64,000 nt of DNA, from contig NZ_CP046530.1 of the NCBI RefSeq assembly GCF_030408375.1, positions 248,001-312,000 on the forward strand. The letters are read 5' to 3'. The position numbers and the translations under genes were made by a program. Below are positions 42,410 through 51,186 of this stretch, piece after piece; within the stretch, counting starts at the first letter, position 1; every line of letters starts with the position of its first letter. Under the pieces are notes generated by a model. It saw nothing but the letters and a program-made list of their open reading frames with translations, searched no databases and had not been told where the DNA came from. Source of the stretch: Corynebacterium afermentans subsp. lipophilum. GTDB lineage: Bacteria > Actinomycetota > Actinomycetes > Mycobacteriales > Mycobacteriaceae.

Positions 42410-43249
42410 ATGTGGATTGACTACGCCGTGCGCCAGGGGTTCGTGGCCACCGGCGCATTCGTTCGTCTCCCGTTGCTGCTCAACGCGGCGCACAACTCGG
42501 ATAAGCGCTTCCCGGAGGACGGCGAAACCGTCATTTCTTTGACCACCCACGGTACCCGTTTGCGCTCAGCGTCCGCGGCGATCGCGTCGCTTCTGGTGGG
42601 CACGGTGCGCCTGCCGGTGCACCTGTGGCTGGACCCGGTGGATTTCCACGCCCGGTGGCCGGACGCGCTGCAGTCGCTTGCGAATCGCGGCCTGCAGGTG
42701 CACGAATCCACCGGCGGCTTGGGCCCGCACACCAAGTACTACGGCACGTTCCAGCAGTACCCGGACCGCAACGTCATCACCGTCGACGACGATGTGCTCT
42801 ACCCGCGCACGTTTGCGCAGAAGCTCATCGACGCTCCTTCGGCCTCCACCATCACCGCCTACCGCGCCCACAGAGTCGTGCTGGACGAAGAAGGCATCGC
42901 CCCGTACAAGAAGTGGCGGCCGGTAAGGAGCACAGAGCCGTCGATTTTGCACTTCGCCACCGGCGTGGACGGCGTGCGCTACCCGAAGGAGATGGTGCGC
43001 TACGTCGCCGAGCGCGGTACGGAGTTTTTGGACCTCGCACCACGCGCCGACGATGTGTGGCTGAACCACTGCGCCCTGAGCGCCGGGTTCCCGGTGAAGC
43101 AGGTTTCGGAGCGCTCGGCGAACTTTCCGCTGGTCCCGGGCTCGCAGCGTGTGCGCCTGTCGCGGGTGAACCTCTCCGGCGGCAACGACGTCCAAATCGC
43201 GGCGACGTATTCAGCAGAAGACGTAGCCAAGCTGCGCGCCGCGGAGTAG
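42410..43249 (+). CDS. Putative glycosyltransferase (GT-A like), unknown specificity
   Basis: 279 residues, divergent from menA. TVISLTTHGTRLRSASAAIASLL opens an alpha/beta domain; RNVITVDDDVLYP gives an aspartate-rich DxD-type metal motif (about residues 122-128); RADDVWLNHCAL is a likely second acidic motif. There is no signal peptide. I recall a protein like this beside menA in corynebacteria, annotated as a glycosyltransferase. Acceptor and donor are unknown. Confidence 0.72.
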   Translation: MWIDYAVRQGFVATGAFVRLPLLLNAAHNSDKRFPEDGETVISLTTHGTRLRSASAAIASLLVGTVRLPVHLWLDPVDFHARWPDALQSLANRGLQVHESTGGLGPHTKYYGTFQQYPDRNVITVDDDVLYPRTFAQKLIDAPSASTITAYRAHRVVLDEEGIAPYKKWRPVRSTEPSILHFATGVDGVRYPKEMVRYVAERGTEFLDLAPRADDVWLNHCALSAGFPVKQVSERSANFPLVPGSQRVRLSRVNLSGGNDVQIAATYSAEDVAKLRAAE

Positions 43250-43259
43250 CGTTTGGCCG

Positions 43260-44636
43260 GTGAATGACACAGCCTCCAAGAGGTGGCTCGGCCCCGCGCA
43301 ACTAACTGCGCTGGGCTTTCTAGCTCTGATCCTCACCGGCACAGCGCTGCTTTCCATGCCGTTCGCCTCCGCTGACGGCGCGCCTACAGCGCTGATGAGC
43401 GCGCTGTTTACCGCCACGTCCGCGACCACTTTGACCGGCCTGGTCACCGAGGACACCGGCAGCCACTGGAGCCTGGCCGGACAGTTCATTGTGCTGGCGC
43501 TGATCCAGGCCGGCGGCCTGGGCATCATGAGCATTACCTCGCTTACCGGCATGCTGCTCACCGGCCGGGTGAAGCTGCGTTCGCGGTATGCCACGGCAGC
43601 TGAGGGGCGGCCAATTTTGGAAGGTGGGGTGAGGCGGACGCTCGTGGCAACGCTGCTGCTCACCTTCTTTTTTGAGGGGGTGGTAGCGGTGATCTTGGGC
43701 ATTCGCTTCGCCACCGTCTACGGCATGGCGCCGGGGCGCGCCGCATACGAGGGCGTGTTCCACGCGATTTCCGGGTTCAACAACGCCGGCTTCGGACTGC
43801 GTCCGGACAGTCTGGTCTCCTACAACACGGACGGGTGGATCCTCATCCCGTTGGCGGGTGCGTTGATGATTGGCGGGCTGGGCTACCCGGTGCTTTCCGA
43901 GCTGGTGCGCCGCGGCCGCGAGCAGATGCGCGGGCTGGTCCACGGCGCGCCGGTGAGCTCGCGGCGGCTGTCCATCACCACCCGCATGACGCTGCAGGCG
44001 ACCGCGTTTCTGGTGGTCAGCGCCACGCTTATCATCGCACTACTGGAGTGGCGCGGCTTCCTCGCCGGCATGCCAACCAGTGTCAAGTGCCTCAACGCGT
44101 TCTTTTCCGGGGTGACGCCGCGCACCGCGGGGTTCAACTCTGTCGATTACGCCGAGGCGCACCCGATCACGCTGATGGTCACGGACATTTACATGTTCAT
44201 CGGCGGTGGGTCCGCGGGCACAGCCGGCGGCATCAAGATCACCACCGCGACCGTGCTGCTAGCGGCCATGCTGGCGGAATTCAAAGGCCGCGACGCCACC
44301 ACCGTGGGCCACCGCACCGTGCCAAAAAGTGTGGTGCGCCAGGCCATGACGGTGGCCGCGGCGGGACTGGTAGCGGTGACCGCAGGCGTAGCTACGCTGC
44401 GTATTTGCGACCCCCAGTTCACCGCCGACCAGGTCAACTTCGAGGTCATCTCGGCGTTTGCCACCACGGGGCTTTCCACCGGCATCACCGCGGATTTGTC
44501 CACCCCGTCCCAGCTCGCGCTGTGCCTGCTGATGTACCTCGGGCGCATCGGCCCGTTCACACTCGTCGCAGCGCTGGCGCTGCGCACCGTTTCCCGCAGG
44601 TTCGACTACCCCACAGAAAGGCCGTTCATTGGTTAA
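43260..44636 (+). CDS. ktrB: Ktr/Trk-type potassium transporter, channel subunit
   Basis: 458 residues, GTG start. The SKT fold has four pore repeats with filter glycines: SATTLTGLVTED, SGFNNAGFGLRPD, VTPRTAGFNSVD and FATTGLSTGITAD. The size and the lack of long N-terminal extra helices suit KtrB rather than TrkH. It takes up K+, gated by the RCK subunit encoded by the next gene, whose start lies 8 nt before this stop. Confidence 0.93.
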   Translation: MNDTASKRWLGPAQLTALGFLALILTGTALLSMPFASADGAPTALMSALFTATSATTLTGLVTEDTGSHWSLAGQFIVLALIQAGGLGIMSITSLTGMLLTGRVKLRSRYATAAEGRPILEGGVRRTLVATLLLTFFFEGVVAVILGIRFATVYGMAPGRAAYEGVFHAISGFNNAGFGLRPDSLVSYNTDGWILIPLAGALMIGGLGYPVLSELVRRGREQMRGLVHGAPVSSRRLSITTRMTLQATAFLVVSATLIIALLEWRGFLAGMPTSVKCLNAFFSGVTPRTAGFNSVDYAEAHPITLMVTDIYMFIGGGSAGTAGGIKITTATVLLAAMLAEFKGRDATTVGHRTVPKSVVRQAMTVAAAGLVAVTAGVATLRICDPQFTADQVNFEVISAFATTGLSTGITADLSTPSQLALCLLMYLGRIGPFTLVAALALRTVSRRFDYPTERPFIG

Positions 44637-45315
44637 CTTCCCCCGTTTCACGTCCACGCAGCGTTTGAATATCCCGCCCGTGGTGGTCATTGGCCTGGGC
44701 CGTTTCGGCGGTGCGATCGCCCAGGAGCTCACCCGCTACGGCGTGGAGGTGATGGGCGTCGATGTGGATGAGCGGCTGGTGCGCGAGCATGCGCCTTTGC
44801 TTACCGACGCCACCGTCGCCGACACCACCGACCCCGAAGCCTTACGCCAGCTCGGTGTGCATGACGTCAAACGCGTGGTGCTCGGCATCGGCTCCGCGCT
44901 GGAGGCGTCCATCCTGACCGCCTCCAACCTGGTAGATCTAGGGGTGCCCGACATTTGGGCGAAGGCTGATTCGGAGTCCCACGCCCGCATTTTGCAACGC
45001 CTCGGCGTGCACCACGTGGTGCGCCCGGAGCACGACACCGGCCGCCGGGTGGCGCATCTGCTCGGCGGGAGGTTCCAGGATTTCGCAGAGTTGGCGGAGA
45101 ACTACGGCGTGATCAAGATGGCCCCGCCGCGTGCGCTGCTGTCCGGTCCCTGCGACGCGGAAAAGCTGTGGGACAAGCACCGCGTGCAGGTGGTCTCCGT
45201 GCGCAACAGCAATGGCGAGTGGCAGCCGTTTGTGCCGGGCCAGGAGCTCTCCCCGTCGGACCTGATTGTGATGGCGGGTGCGCCGGACGACTTAGAGCGT
45301 TTCTCCCAGCAGTAG
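44629..45315 (+). CDS. ktrA: Ktr/Trk-type potassium transporter, RCK regulatory subunit
   Basis: 228 residues, probably from the TTG at 44629, which overlaps ktrB; no ATG or GTG is available before the Rossmann motif VVVIGLGRFGGAIAQEL. RCK-N binds nucleotides (GVDVDERLVREH; VLGIGSALEASILTASNL), RCK-C ends in SDLIVMAGAPDDLERF. The ring of these subunits gates KtrB in response to ATP/ADP or c-di-AMP in other bacteria. Confidence 0.92.
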   Translation: MVNFPRFTSTQRLNIPPVVVIGLGRFGGAIAQELTRYGVEVMGVDVDERLVREHAPLLTDATVADTTDPEALRQLGVHDVKRVVLGIGSALEASILTASNLVDLGVPDIWAKADSESHARILQRLGVHHVVRPEHDTGRRVAHLLGGRFQDFAELAENYGVIKMAPPRALLSGPCDAEKLWDKHRVQVVSVRNSNGEWQPFVPGQELSPSDLIVMAGAPDDLERFSQQ

Positions 45316-45376
45316 GGGCATGTGGCAGTCTTTGGACCAGTTCGGCTGGGAGTGGTTCTGTCTCAGCTGGTGAGTC

Positions 45377-45724
45377 TCAGTCCATCTGCAGCACGGTGCG
45401 AAGTTCCGCGAACAGCTCCGGGCGCAGCCGGTGGAGGACCGACCTGCCCAGGCGGCTCTTTTCTAGGAGGCCGGCCTCGGTAAGTTTTTTGAGGTGGTGG
45501 GAAACCGTCGGTTGGCTTAGCCCAGAGCGTTGCGTCAGTTCGCTCACGCTCATCGGCTCGCAGCCCTCTTCGGCGAGCCAGGAGAGTAGTTGCAGCCGGC
45601 CGGGGTCCGCCAAAACTTTGAACAGGGCCGCGTAACGCGTCGCGTCGTCTGCGGAGAGCAAGCCGGAGCCCAGCGAGCAGCAGTCGAGGCCAGTGTCTGC
45701 TGTCGTGGCGACAGAATCTTTCAT
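45377..45724 (-). CDS. arsR: Arsenic-responsive repressor ArsR
   Basis: 115 residues from the ATG at 45724 (AGGAAG upstream). Winged HTH with SGLSQPTVSHHLKKLTEAG as recognition region. Cysteines 15 and 16 (LDCCSLG) and Cys55 (EEGCEPM) match exactly the As(III) site described for the C. glutamicum ArsR, which is unlike the helix-3 CVC site of E. coli ArsR. It is divergent from acr3-arsC, with a palindromic operator between them. Confidence 0.94.
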   Translation of the reverse strand: MKDSVATTADTGLDCCSLGSGLLSADDATRYAALFKVLADPGRLQLLSWLAEEGCEPMSVSELTQRSGLSQPTVSHHLKKLTEAGLLEKSRLGRSVLHRLRPELFAELRTVLQMD

Positions 45725-45742
45725 GCTTCCTACCTTTTCATA

Positions 45743-45792
45743 TTGACAGCGATAAATGTGCCTTTTAGTGTTCGTATTGATAATCGTCAATA
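45743..45792 (+). promoter_or_regulatory. acr3 promoter with ArsR operator
   Basis: TTGACA (45743-45748), a 17-nt spacer and TAGTGT (45766-45771) form a good promoter for acr3. TATTGATAATCGTCAATA (45775-45792), an inverted repeat TATTGA-n6-TCAATA, covers the expected transcription start, the right place for ArsR repression. On the other strand TTGACG in the same palindrome could serve as -35 of arsR. Confidence 0.75.
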
Positions 45793-45806
45793 GATAAGGA
45801 TTCCAG

Positions 45807-46895
45807 ATGGAAGACACAACCTCTCAGCCAGTAGAGCGCATGTCATTTCTTGACCGCTTCCTACCGGTGTGGATCATGCTCGCCATGGCGGCGGGCCTCG
45901 CCCTCGGCCGCGCAGTGCCGGGGCTTTCGGGCGCACTCGAGCGCCTTGAAGTCGGCGGGATCTCGCTGCCGATCGCGCTCGGCCTGCTTGTGATGATGTA
46001 CCCGCCGCTGGCCAAGGTGCGCTACGACAAAACCCGCGAGATCGCCACCGACAAACGGCTCATGACCGTATCCATCATTTTGAACTGGATTCTTGGCCCC
46101 GCGTTCATGTTCGCGCTCGCGTGGATGTTCCTGCCTAACGAGCCGGAGCTGCGCACCGGCCTGATCATCGTCGGGTTGGCGCGCTGCATCGCCATGGTGC
46201 TGGTGTGGTCCGACCTCGCCTGCGCAGACCGGGAAGCCACCGCCGTGCTGGTGGCCATCAACTCGGTGTTCCAGGTGCTCATGTTCGGCGTGCTTGGCTG
46301 GTTCTACCTGCAGGTCCTGCCGTCCTGGCTGGGCCTGGAGACCACCTCGGTGGATTTCTCCTTCTGGGCGATCGTCTCCTCCGTGCTCGTCTTTTTGGGC
46401 ATCCCGCTGCTGGCCGGGCTGCTGTCTCGCATCATCGGTGAGCGCACCAAGGGCCGCGACTGGTACGAAAACACCTTCCTGCCCCGGATCTCCCCGCTGG
46501 CGCTGGTCGGCCTGCTGTACACGATCGTGCTGCTGTTTTCCCTGCAGGGCGACCAGATCCTGTCCAGGCCGTTGACTGTGGCCACGGTGGCGCTGCCGCT
46601 GCTGTGCTACTTCGTGGGCATGTTCGCCGTGGCACTTGTGGTGGCCAAACTCTCCGGCATGGACTACGCCCAATCCGCCTCGGTGGCGTTTACCGCCGCC
46701 GGCAACAACTTCGAGCTCGCCATCGCGGTGGCGATCGGCACCTTCGGCGCCACCTCCGCCCAGGCGCTGGCGGGTACGATTGGCCCGCTCATCGAGATCC
46801 CGGTGCTCGTCGGCTTGGTCTACCTCATGCGGGGGATCGGCCCGAAACTGTTCCCCGGTGACCCAACCCTGCCTAACCAAAGGAGCCTTACATGA
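45807..46895 (+). CDS. acr3: Arsenite efflux permease ACR3
   Basis: 362 residues, ten membrane helices of the BART superfamily. The conserved Cys of helix 4 lies in [21 protein letters not shown], and the end segment [17 protein letters not shown] is typical of ACR3. It expels arsenite using the proton gradient. Its stop overlaps the arsC start (ATGA). Confidence 0.95.
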   Translation: MEDTTSQPVERMSFLDRFLPVWIMLAMAAGLALGRAVPGLSGALERLEVGGISLPIALGLLVMMYPPLAKVRYDKTREIATDKRLMTVSIILNWILGPAFMFALAWMFLPNEPELRTGLIIVGLARCIAMVLVWSDLACADREATAVLVAINSVFQVLMFGVLGWFYLQVLPSWLGLETTSVDFSFWAIVSSVLVFLGIPLLAGLLSRIIGERTKGRDWYENTFLPRISPLALVGLLYTIVLLFSLQGDQILSRPLTVATVALPLLCYFVGMFAVALVVAKLSGMDYAQSASVAFTAAGNNFELAIAVAIGTFGATSAQALAGTIGPLIEIPVLVGLVYLMRGIGPKLFPGDPTLPNQRSLT

Positions 46896-47311
46896 AGCCC
46901 TCAGTCCTGTTCGTCTGCGTCGGCAACGGCGGCAAGTCCCAGATGGCGGCGGCGCTCGCCGAGAAGCACGCGGGTAGCCAGCTCGGCATCCACTCCGCAG
47001 GCACCAAACCCGGCACGAAGCTGAACCAGGAATCGGTCGAGGCGATTGCAGAGACTGGCGCCGACATGTCGCACGGCACGCCCAAACCCATCGATCCGGA
47101 ACTGCTGCGCAGCGTTGATCGCGTCGTGGTGCTCGGCGAAGACGCGCAGGTGGAAATGCCTGACGGCGCCCGCGGCACGCTGGAGCGCTGGCGCACCGAC
47201 GAACCCTCGCACCGCGGCATCGAAGGCATGGAGCGCATGCGCCTCGTGCGCGACGACATTGACGCCCGTGTGCGTTCGCTTATCGACGAGCTAGTAGGAC
47301 CCGTACATTAG
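46892..47311 (+). CDS. arsC: Arsenate reductase, mycothiol-dependent type
   Basis: 139 residues, low-molecular-weight phosphatase fold. The active-site loop [11 protein letters not shown] has Cys9 with Lys where phosphatases have Arg; I recall this form in corynebacterial ArsC. Cys9 is the only cysteine in the chain, so it cannot form the internal disulphide of thioredoxin-linked ArsC and should depend on mycothiol and mycoredoxin. Mycothiol synthesis begins with MshA, at the left end of this window. It overlaps the convergent TetR gene by 4 nt. Confidence 0.92.
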   Translation: MKPSVLFVCVGNGGKSQMAAALAEKHAGSQLGIHSAGTKPGTKLNQESVEAIAETGADMSHGTPKPIDPELLRSVDRVVVLGEDAQVEMPDGARGTLERWRTDEPSHRGIEGMERMRLVRDDIDARVRSLIDELVGPVH

Positions 47312-47877
47312 CTCGCTTGCTGGGTGCGCAATCCATCAATGAACACGTCGACGAGCCAGGCGCGCCTGCCCGCGAACGCTTCCTCCGCGGGCTCGGGCAG
47401 CGGGCGTGAGAGCGCGATGATGGCGAAGTGGAACGACAGGTAGTCGAGGTCCGGGGGGCACAGTTCGTGCTGTTTGGCTTGCGCAAGTAGCGGGTCGTAG
47501 ATGGCTTGCAGCTGCGCGGTGGCGACAGCCCTGTCTTCGTGCGACAACGTGGGTAGCAGTTTGGGCAGGATTTCCTGGCCGACGGCGGGGAAGTTCAAGT
47601 TCACCATCTCGCCGATCGCGGAACGCCAGGTGTCTTCGGGTAGGTCGGGGAAACGCAGGAGGTGCTTGGCCACCACGTCGCGCATGCTGTTCATGATGTG
47701 TTCGAGCACCGCGCGGAAGAGCTCGTCCCTGTCGGGGAAGTGGCGGCTCGCGGTGGCCACGCCCACGCCTGCCTCCTTAGCGATGTTGCGCAGCGACACG
47801 CCAGGCCCCATCTGGGCGATGAGCGTGGAGGCGACCTCCACAATCGCTTGACGGTTTTCGGCAGCATCTTTTCGCAT
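47308..47877 (-). CDS. TetR-family repressor
   Basis: 189 residues from the ATG at 47877. N-terminal HTH ([50 protein letters not shown]), then a ligand-binding helical domain. It is divergent from the membrane-protein gene at 47966, and the shared promoter region contains an inverted repeat. It most likely represses that gene and itself. Confidence 0.92.
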   Translation of the reverse strand: MRKDAAENRQAIVEVASTLIAQMGPGVSLRNIAKEAGVGVATASRHFPDRDELFRAVLEHIMNSMRDVVAKHLLRFPDLPEDTWRSAIGEMVNLNFPAVGQEILPKLLPTLSHEDRAVATAQLQAIYDPLLAQAKQHELCPPDLDYLSFHFAIIALSRPLPEPAEEAFAGRRAWLVDVFIDGLRTQQAS

Positions 47878-47893
47878 GACCCGCAGCTTACCG

Positions 47894-47952
47894 TTGACGC
47901 GCCAGAAGTGGAACAGTATGCTCCATTTGTGTAATTGAAACACACTGTTCCA
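47894..47952 (+). promoter_or_regulatory. Promoter and candidate TetR operator
   Basis: TTGACG (47894-47899), 17 nt, TATGCT (47917-47922) is a strong promoter toward 47966. TGGAACAGT (47909-47917) and ACTGTTCCA (47944-47952) form a perfect 9-bp inverted repeat that brackets the -10 box and start site; CTCCATTTG and TTCCATTTG are further related sub-sites. On the minus strand TACTGT can act as -10 for the regulator gene. Confidence 0.7.
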
Positions 47953-47965
47953 TTTGGAGGAGATT

Positions 47966-48961
47966 ATGTCCACAACCGTGGCGCGCCCCGCACCCACGCA
48001 GGGCGCAACAAAGAAGGCACTCGCCATGATCCTTGGCATCCCCGTCGTCATCGGACTGATGCTCTGGGCGTTTTTGGCCCCGACATTCGCGTCCGGGCCG
48101 GACGGGGTGCCGGTTGCGGTGGCCGGTCCGGGGCCTGTCGTCGAGAAGCTCATTGCTCAAGCTGAACAGCAAGAGGAGCACCCGGACTTCATCACCGTGA
48201 GCTCGCCGGAGGAGGCGGAGACGATGGTGCGCGACCGCGAGGCGGTTGGCGCGATCGCGATCGGTGAAGGCGGCGCGACCGTGTATACCGCCTCCGGCAA
48301 TGGCGCACCGTACGTGCAAATGCTGAGCGGTGTCGCTCAAAACATGGAGGCCAGCGGCATGCCTGTGGAAACGAAGGATCTCGCCCCCACCACCAAAGAT
48401 GACCCGCAGGCCCAAGGCCTCGCGCTGCTCGGACTGCCGCTCGCGTTCGGCGGCGTGATCTCGGGCATCTTGCCGACGCTGCTGCTTCGCGGGAAGAAGT
48501 GGTCGAAGGCTGCCGTGATTGCTGGTGTTGCAATGATTGGCGCCGGTGTCGCGGTCTGGATGCTGCACGGCGTATACGGCACCCTCTCCGGCAGCGTGTT
48601 CATGGAATGGTTGGCTGTGACGCTCGGCATCGCCGCGACGTCGTCGGTGACCGCGGGCCTCGGCGCGCTTATGGGTATGCCGGGTGCGGGCCTGGGCGCG
48701 GTGCTGACAATCTTCGTTGCCAACCCCTTGTCCGGCCTGGCCACGGGCCCGTGGTTGCTGCCGGCGGGTTGGTCCACGCTCGGCCAGCTGATGCCGATTG
48801 GCGCGACGGGCTTCCTCGTTCGCTCGCTAAGCTTTTTCGATGGTGCCGGGTCCACGCAGCCCTGGATAGTGTTGTGCTGCTGGATTCTCCTCGGCCTACT
48901 CCTGCTGGCCTTCGATCGCTCGAAGGCACCGACTGCTGAAACAACAACTGAAACTGCCTAA
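47966..48961 (+). CDS. Membrane protein of YhgE/ABC-2-like type controlled by TetR
   Basis: 331 residues from the ATG at 47966 with GGAGGAG at ideal distance. One N-terminal helix (AMILGIPVVIGLMLWAFLAP), an external domain (about 45-145; VAVAGPGPVVEKLIAQAE), then five more helices (about 155-320). The topology is that of YhgE/Pip or DUF3533/ABC-2 permease-like proteins, which lack an ATPase of their own. A role in drug or lipid export is likely from the TetR partner; the substrate is unknown. Confidence 0.82.
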   Translation: MSTTVARPAPTQGATKKALAMILGIPVVIGLMLWAFLAPTFASGPDGVPVAVAGPGPVVEKLIAQAEQQEEHPDFITVSSPEEAETMVRDREAVGAIAIGEGGATVYTASGNGAPYVQMLSGVAQNMEASGMPVETKDLAPTTKDDPQAQGLALLGLPLAFGGVISGILPTLLLRGKKWSKAAVIAGVAMIGAGVAVWMLHGVYGTLSGSVFMEWLAVTLGIAATSSVTAGLGALMGMPGAGLGAVLTIFVANPLSGLATGPWLLPAGWSTLGQLMPIGATGFLVRSLSFFDGAGSTQPWIVLCCWILLGLLLLAFDRSKAPTAETTTETA

Positions 48962-49352
48962 CCCCTACGCCCGGCCCAAACGTGCACTATCACCTGGCCG
49001 GGATCATCGGGATTCGCTGTTTGTTGCGGAACCTCGACGCCTGCATGCGCGCCGGCGAGGTGCCGCGGTAGTGGGTGGTGGAGGGGGAGGTTGCGTACTT
49101 CGGATTTGTGGACGGTTTGCGGGAGCGTAGCTTCTCGTGCCTCACATCACCGCATTGTGGCACGAATTACACGGTTGTGCTTTGCGAGCAATTGCTTTGC
49201 GACGATCCTCCGGTGGACCGCCGCCCAGCGCCCACCGCGGCAGCCAGGGCAAACACCGATCGACGCGAGCGGGAATCTCGGCCTTCCCGGAGCCGGAGCC
49301 CGCGGCGCGTCACCTCGACCGGGGTGCCCGAGGAGTCTGCGCAGGTGGCCGA
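48962..49352. other. Intergenic stretch without a supported gene
   Basis: 391 nt. A plus-strand frame of 103 codons (49075-49386) overlaps the opposite membrane-protein gene, lacks a ribosome-binding site, and its product is full of Arg/Ser/Pro as expected from out-of-frame GC-rich DNA. I see no hairpin with a T-tract. With the fragment at 49841-50050 it suggests decayed sequence between the TetR pair and menE. Confidence 0.4.
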
Positions 49353-49808
49353 CTACTTCCCCGTAAACCTGCGCACAATCAAATAGACCCGTGCACATAT
49401 TGCGATGCCAAAGCCGAAGAAGAGCCCAAAGGCGAGAATTCCCGTGAGAAACGACTCAGCATCCGGGTCGAAGGTTTCCAGGCACAATCCGAACAGCAGG
49501 AACGAGATGAGGCCGACGGCTGCGGACCACCAGAACACCTTGACTGCAGTGGGGCGCTTCGCCGACTTTGCAGGCTCCTCCTGGACGGGGGCGGTGGCGG
49601 CCGCTGGAGCAGGGGCGGCAGCCGGTGCTGTCGTGGTGGCGGGTGCGACCTGTGGTGGTTCTGCGGCAGCAGGTTGCGAGGCTGGACTGGTCTGCGTGGT
49701 CAGGTCAAGCACATCACCGTGAAGCAGCAGTGGTTCCGGGTGGCGTTGAAACATATTGCCTTGCGACGGCGTCCCCGCCGCCCCTGCTTGCCCCGCTGTC
49801 CTATCCAT
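49353..49808 (-). CDS. Ala/Pro-rich protein with two membrane helices
   Basis: 151 residues from the ATG at 49808, preceded by GAGGAG at 6 nt (good support for this start). The N-terminal 80 residues are low complexity (Ala, Pro, Thr, Gln: APATTTAPAAAPAPAAATAP) and probably disordered. Then KVFWWSAAVGLISFLLFGLC and FLTGILAFGLFFGFGIAICARVYLIV form a membrane hairpin, with a short acidic loop between them. No family recognised. Confidence 0.65.
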   Translation of the reverse strand: MDRTAGQAGAAGTPSQGNMFQRHPEPLLLHGDVLDLTTQTSPASQPAAAEPPQVAPATTTAPAAAPAPAAATAPVQEEPAKSAKRPTAVKVFWWSAAVGLISFLLFGLCLETFDPDAESFLTGILAFGLFFGFGIAICARVYLIVRRFTGK

Positions 49809-49840
49809 CGTTGCTCCTCGCTGAGGTCCGTAGTCGTTGA

Positions 49841-50050
49841 CTCCTGCACGACAGTAGTGCGCAACGGGGGAACCGTCTCGCTGGCGGAGAGCAAGGCCTG
49901 GAAACCGACGGTCGAGAACGCGATCCGAGCCGTAATCGTCATGCGCTGCGTCCGGGCGAAGAAATCACGCCGTTTCTCCGGTGGGTGGCTGACTATGGCT
50001 CGCCGGGCTTCCAGGTCGCGCCCGTGGTCATCGAGAACCCGAACGGCTAA
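49841..50050 (+). pseudogene. Possible remnant of a protein-coding gene (3' end)
   Basis: This frame has no start codon (a TGA precedes it) but reads as ordinary protein in its last half: HALRPGEEITPFLRWVADYG, continuing with SPGFQVAPVVIENPNG and TAA. The upstream part is polar and odd. It ends overlapping the menE stop by 4 nt, a tail-to-tail contact usual for real neighbours. It may be the end of a gene lost by deletion. I could not identify the parent family. Confidence 0.3.
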
Positions 50051-51186
50051 AACAGCGCCTTGACGGCCGCGCGGTCCACCTTGCCCGGGCCGAGCTGCGG
50101 CAACGCCGCCACCACCTTGAGTTCTTTGGGGATCTGCCAGTGCGCGATGCGGCCGGCGTCCTCCGCGTCGGCGAGTGCGTCCAGGATGTCCGGCACTGTC
50201 GCAGAGCCGGTGTAGGCAGCGCAGATGCGCTGGCCGAAGCGGTCGTCGTCTTTGCCGATGACGGTGGCAGCGGTGACGCCGTCGATAAGCAAAAGCTCCT
50301 CTTCCAACACCTCGGGGTGGAGCTTGAGGCCGCCGGAGGAGATGACGTTGTCGGTGCGGCCGAGGACCGTGAGCACGCCGCCGTCGAGCTCGCCGGCATC
50401 GGAGGTGCGGAACCAGCCGTCTTGGAGGTCGGGGGAGGCGAAGTTGTGGTAGCCGCGGGCGACCATGGGGCCGCCGAGGTGGATGCGCCCGTCTTGGATT
50501 CGCACGCGGGCACCGGCGATGGGGCGGCCGTTATAGACGCAGCCGCCGGAGGTTTCGCTGGAGCCGTAGGTGGTGACCACGTTGATGCGCAGTTTGCGGG
50601 TGGAGTCGAGCAGGCGCGGGTTGGTTGCGGCGCCGCCGACGAGGACTGCGGAAAACGTGCGCAGCGCGTCGATGCCCTTGAGCGTGGATGTGGCCTTGGC
50701 CAGCTGCATCGGGGTCAGCGCGGTGTAGATGCGCTCGCCGGTGCGGGCGAGTTCGTGGGCGCGGGCGGCGAACTCGGCGACGTTGAAGCCGCGGGTCAGG
50801 TCAATGAAGGCGGGCTCGACGCCGGCGACCATGCTGCGGACGAGCACCTGGAGCCCGGCGATGTAGGCGGCGGGCATGGCAAGCAGCCACTGGCCCTCGC
50901 CGCCGAGCGCCTGGTGGGTCGCGTCCGCACTCGAGATCAGGTTCGCCGGGGTGAGCATCGCGCCTTTCGGTTTGCCCGTGGAGCCGGAGGTGGAAACCAC
51001 CAGGGCGATATCGTCGTCGATGGGCGCGCCGGGTTTGAGAGTGTTGCGCAGCAGGTTCGTGCGCGCCGGGTCGTTGGCAGGCACGGGCAACAGCGTGTGC
51101 TGGCCGGTCAGGGCCTCCTCGAGCGCGGGCATGATGGCCAGCGGGTTCGCGGGGTCGACGGGGAGGAGTTCGAGGAGGTGGGTCAC
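50047..51186 (-). CDS. menE: o-Succinylbenzoate-CoA ligase
   Basis: 379 residues from the GTG at 51186. Acyl-adenylate-forming enzyme: P-loop VVSTSGSTGKPKGAML, VTTYGSSETSGGCVYN, and the C-terminal hinge LTVLGRTDNVISSGGLKLHPEVLE with the catalytic Lys near the end (LGPGKVDRAAVKALF). It activates OSB for menaquinone synthesis. The start gives a chain shorter than E. coli MenE (about 450), as is common in actinobacteria. It overlaps the upstream membrane protease gene by 4 nt. Confidence 0.94.
   Translation of the reverse strand: MTHLLELLPVDPANPLAIMPALEEALTGQHTLLPVPANDPARTNLLRNTLKPGAPIDDDIALVVSTSGSTGKPKGAMLTPANLISSADATHQALGGEGQWLLAMPAAYIAGLQVLVRSMVAGVEPAFIDLTRGFNVAEFAARAHELARTGERIYTALTPMQLAKATSTLKGIDALRTFSAVLVGGAATNPRLLDSTRKLRINVVTTYGSSETSGGCVYNGRPIAGARVRIQDGRIHLGGPMVARGYHNFASPDLQDGWFRTSDAGELDGGVLTVLGRTDNVISSGGLKLHPEVLEEELLLIDGVTAATVIGKDDDRFGQRICAAYTGSATVPDILDALADAEDAGRIAHWQIPKELKVVAALPQLGPGKVDRAAVKALF

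Noticed and set aside
49075-49386. Plus-strand frame of 103 codons after the TetR-controlled gene
   Set aside because: No ribosome-binding site, overlaps the opposite gene with a good start, Arg/Ser-rich product.
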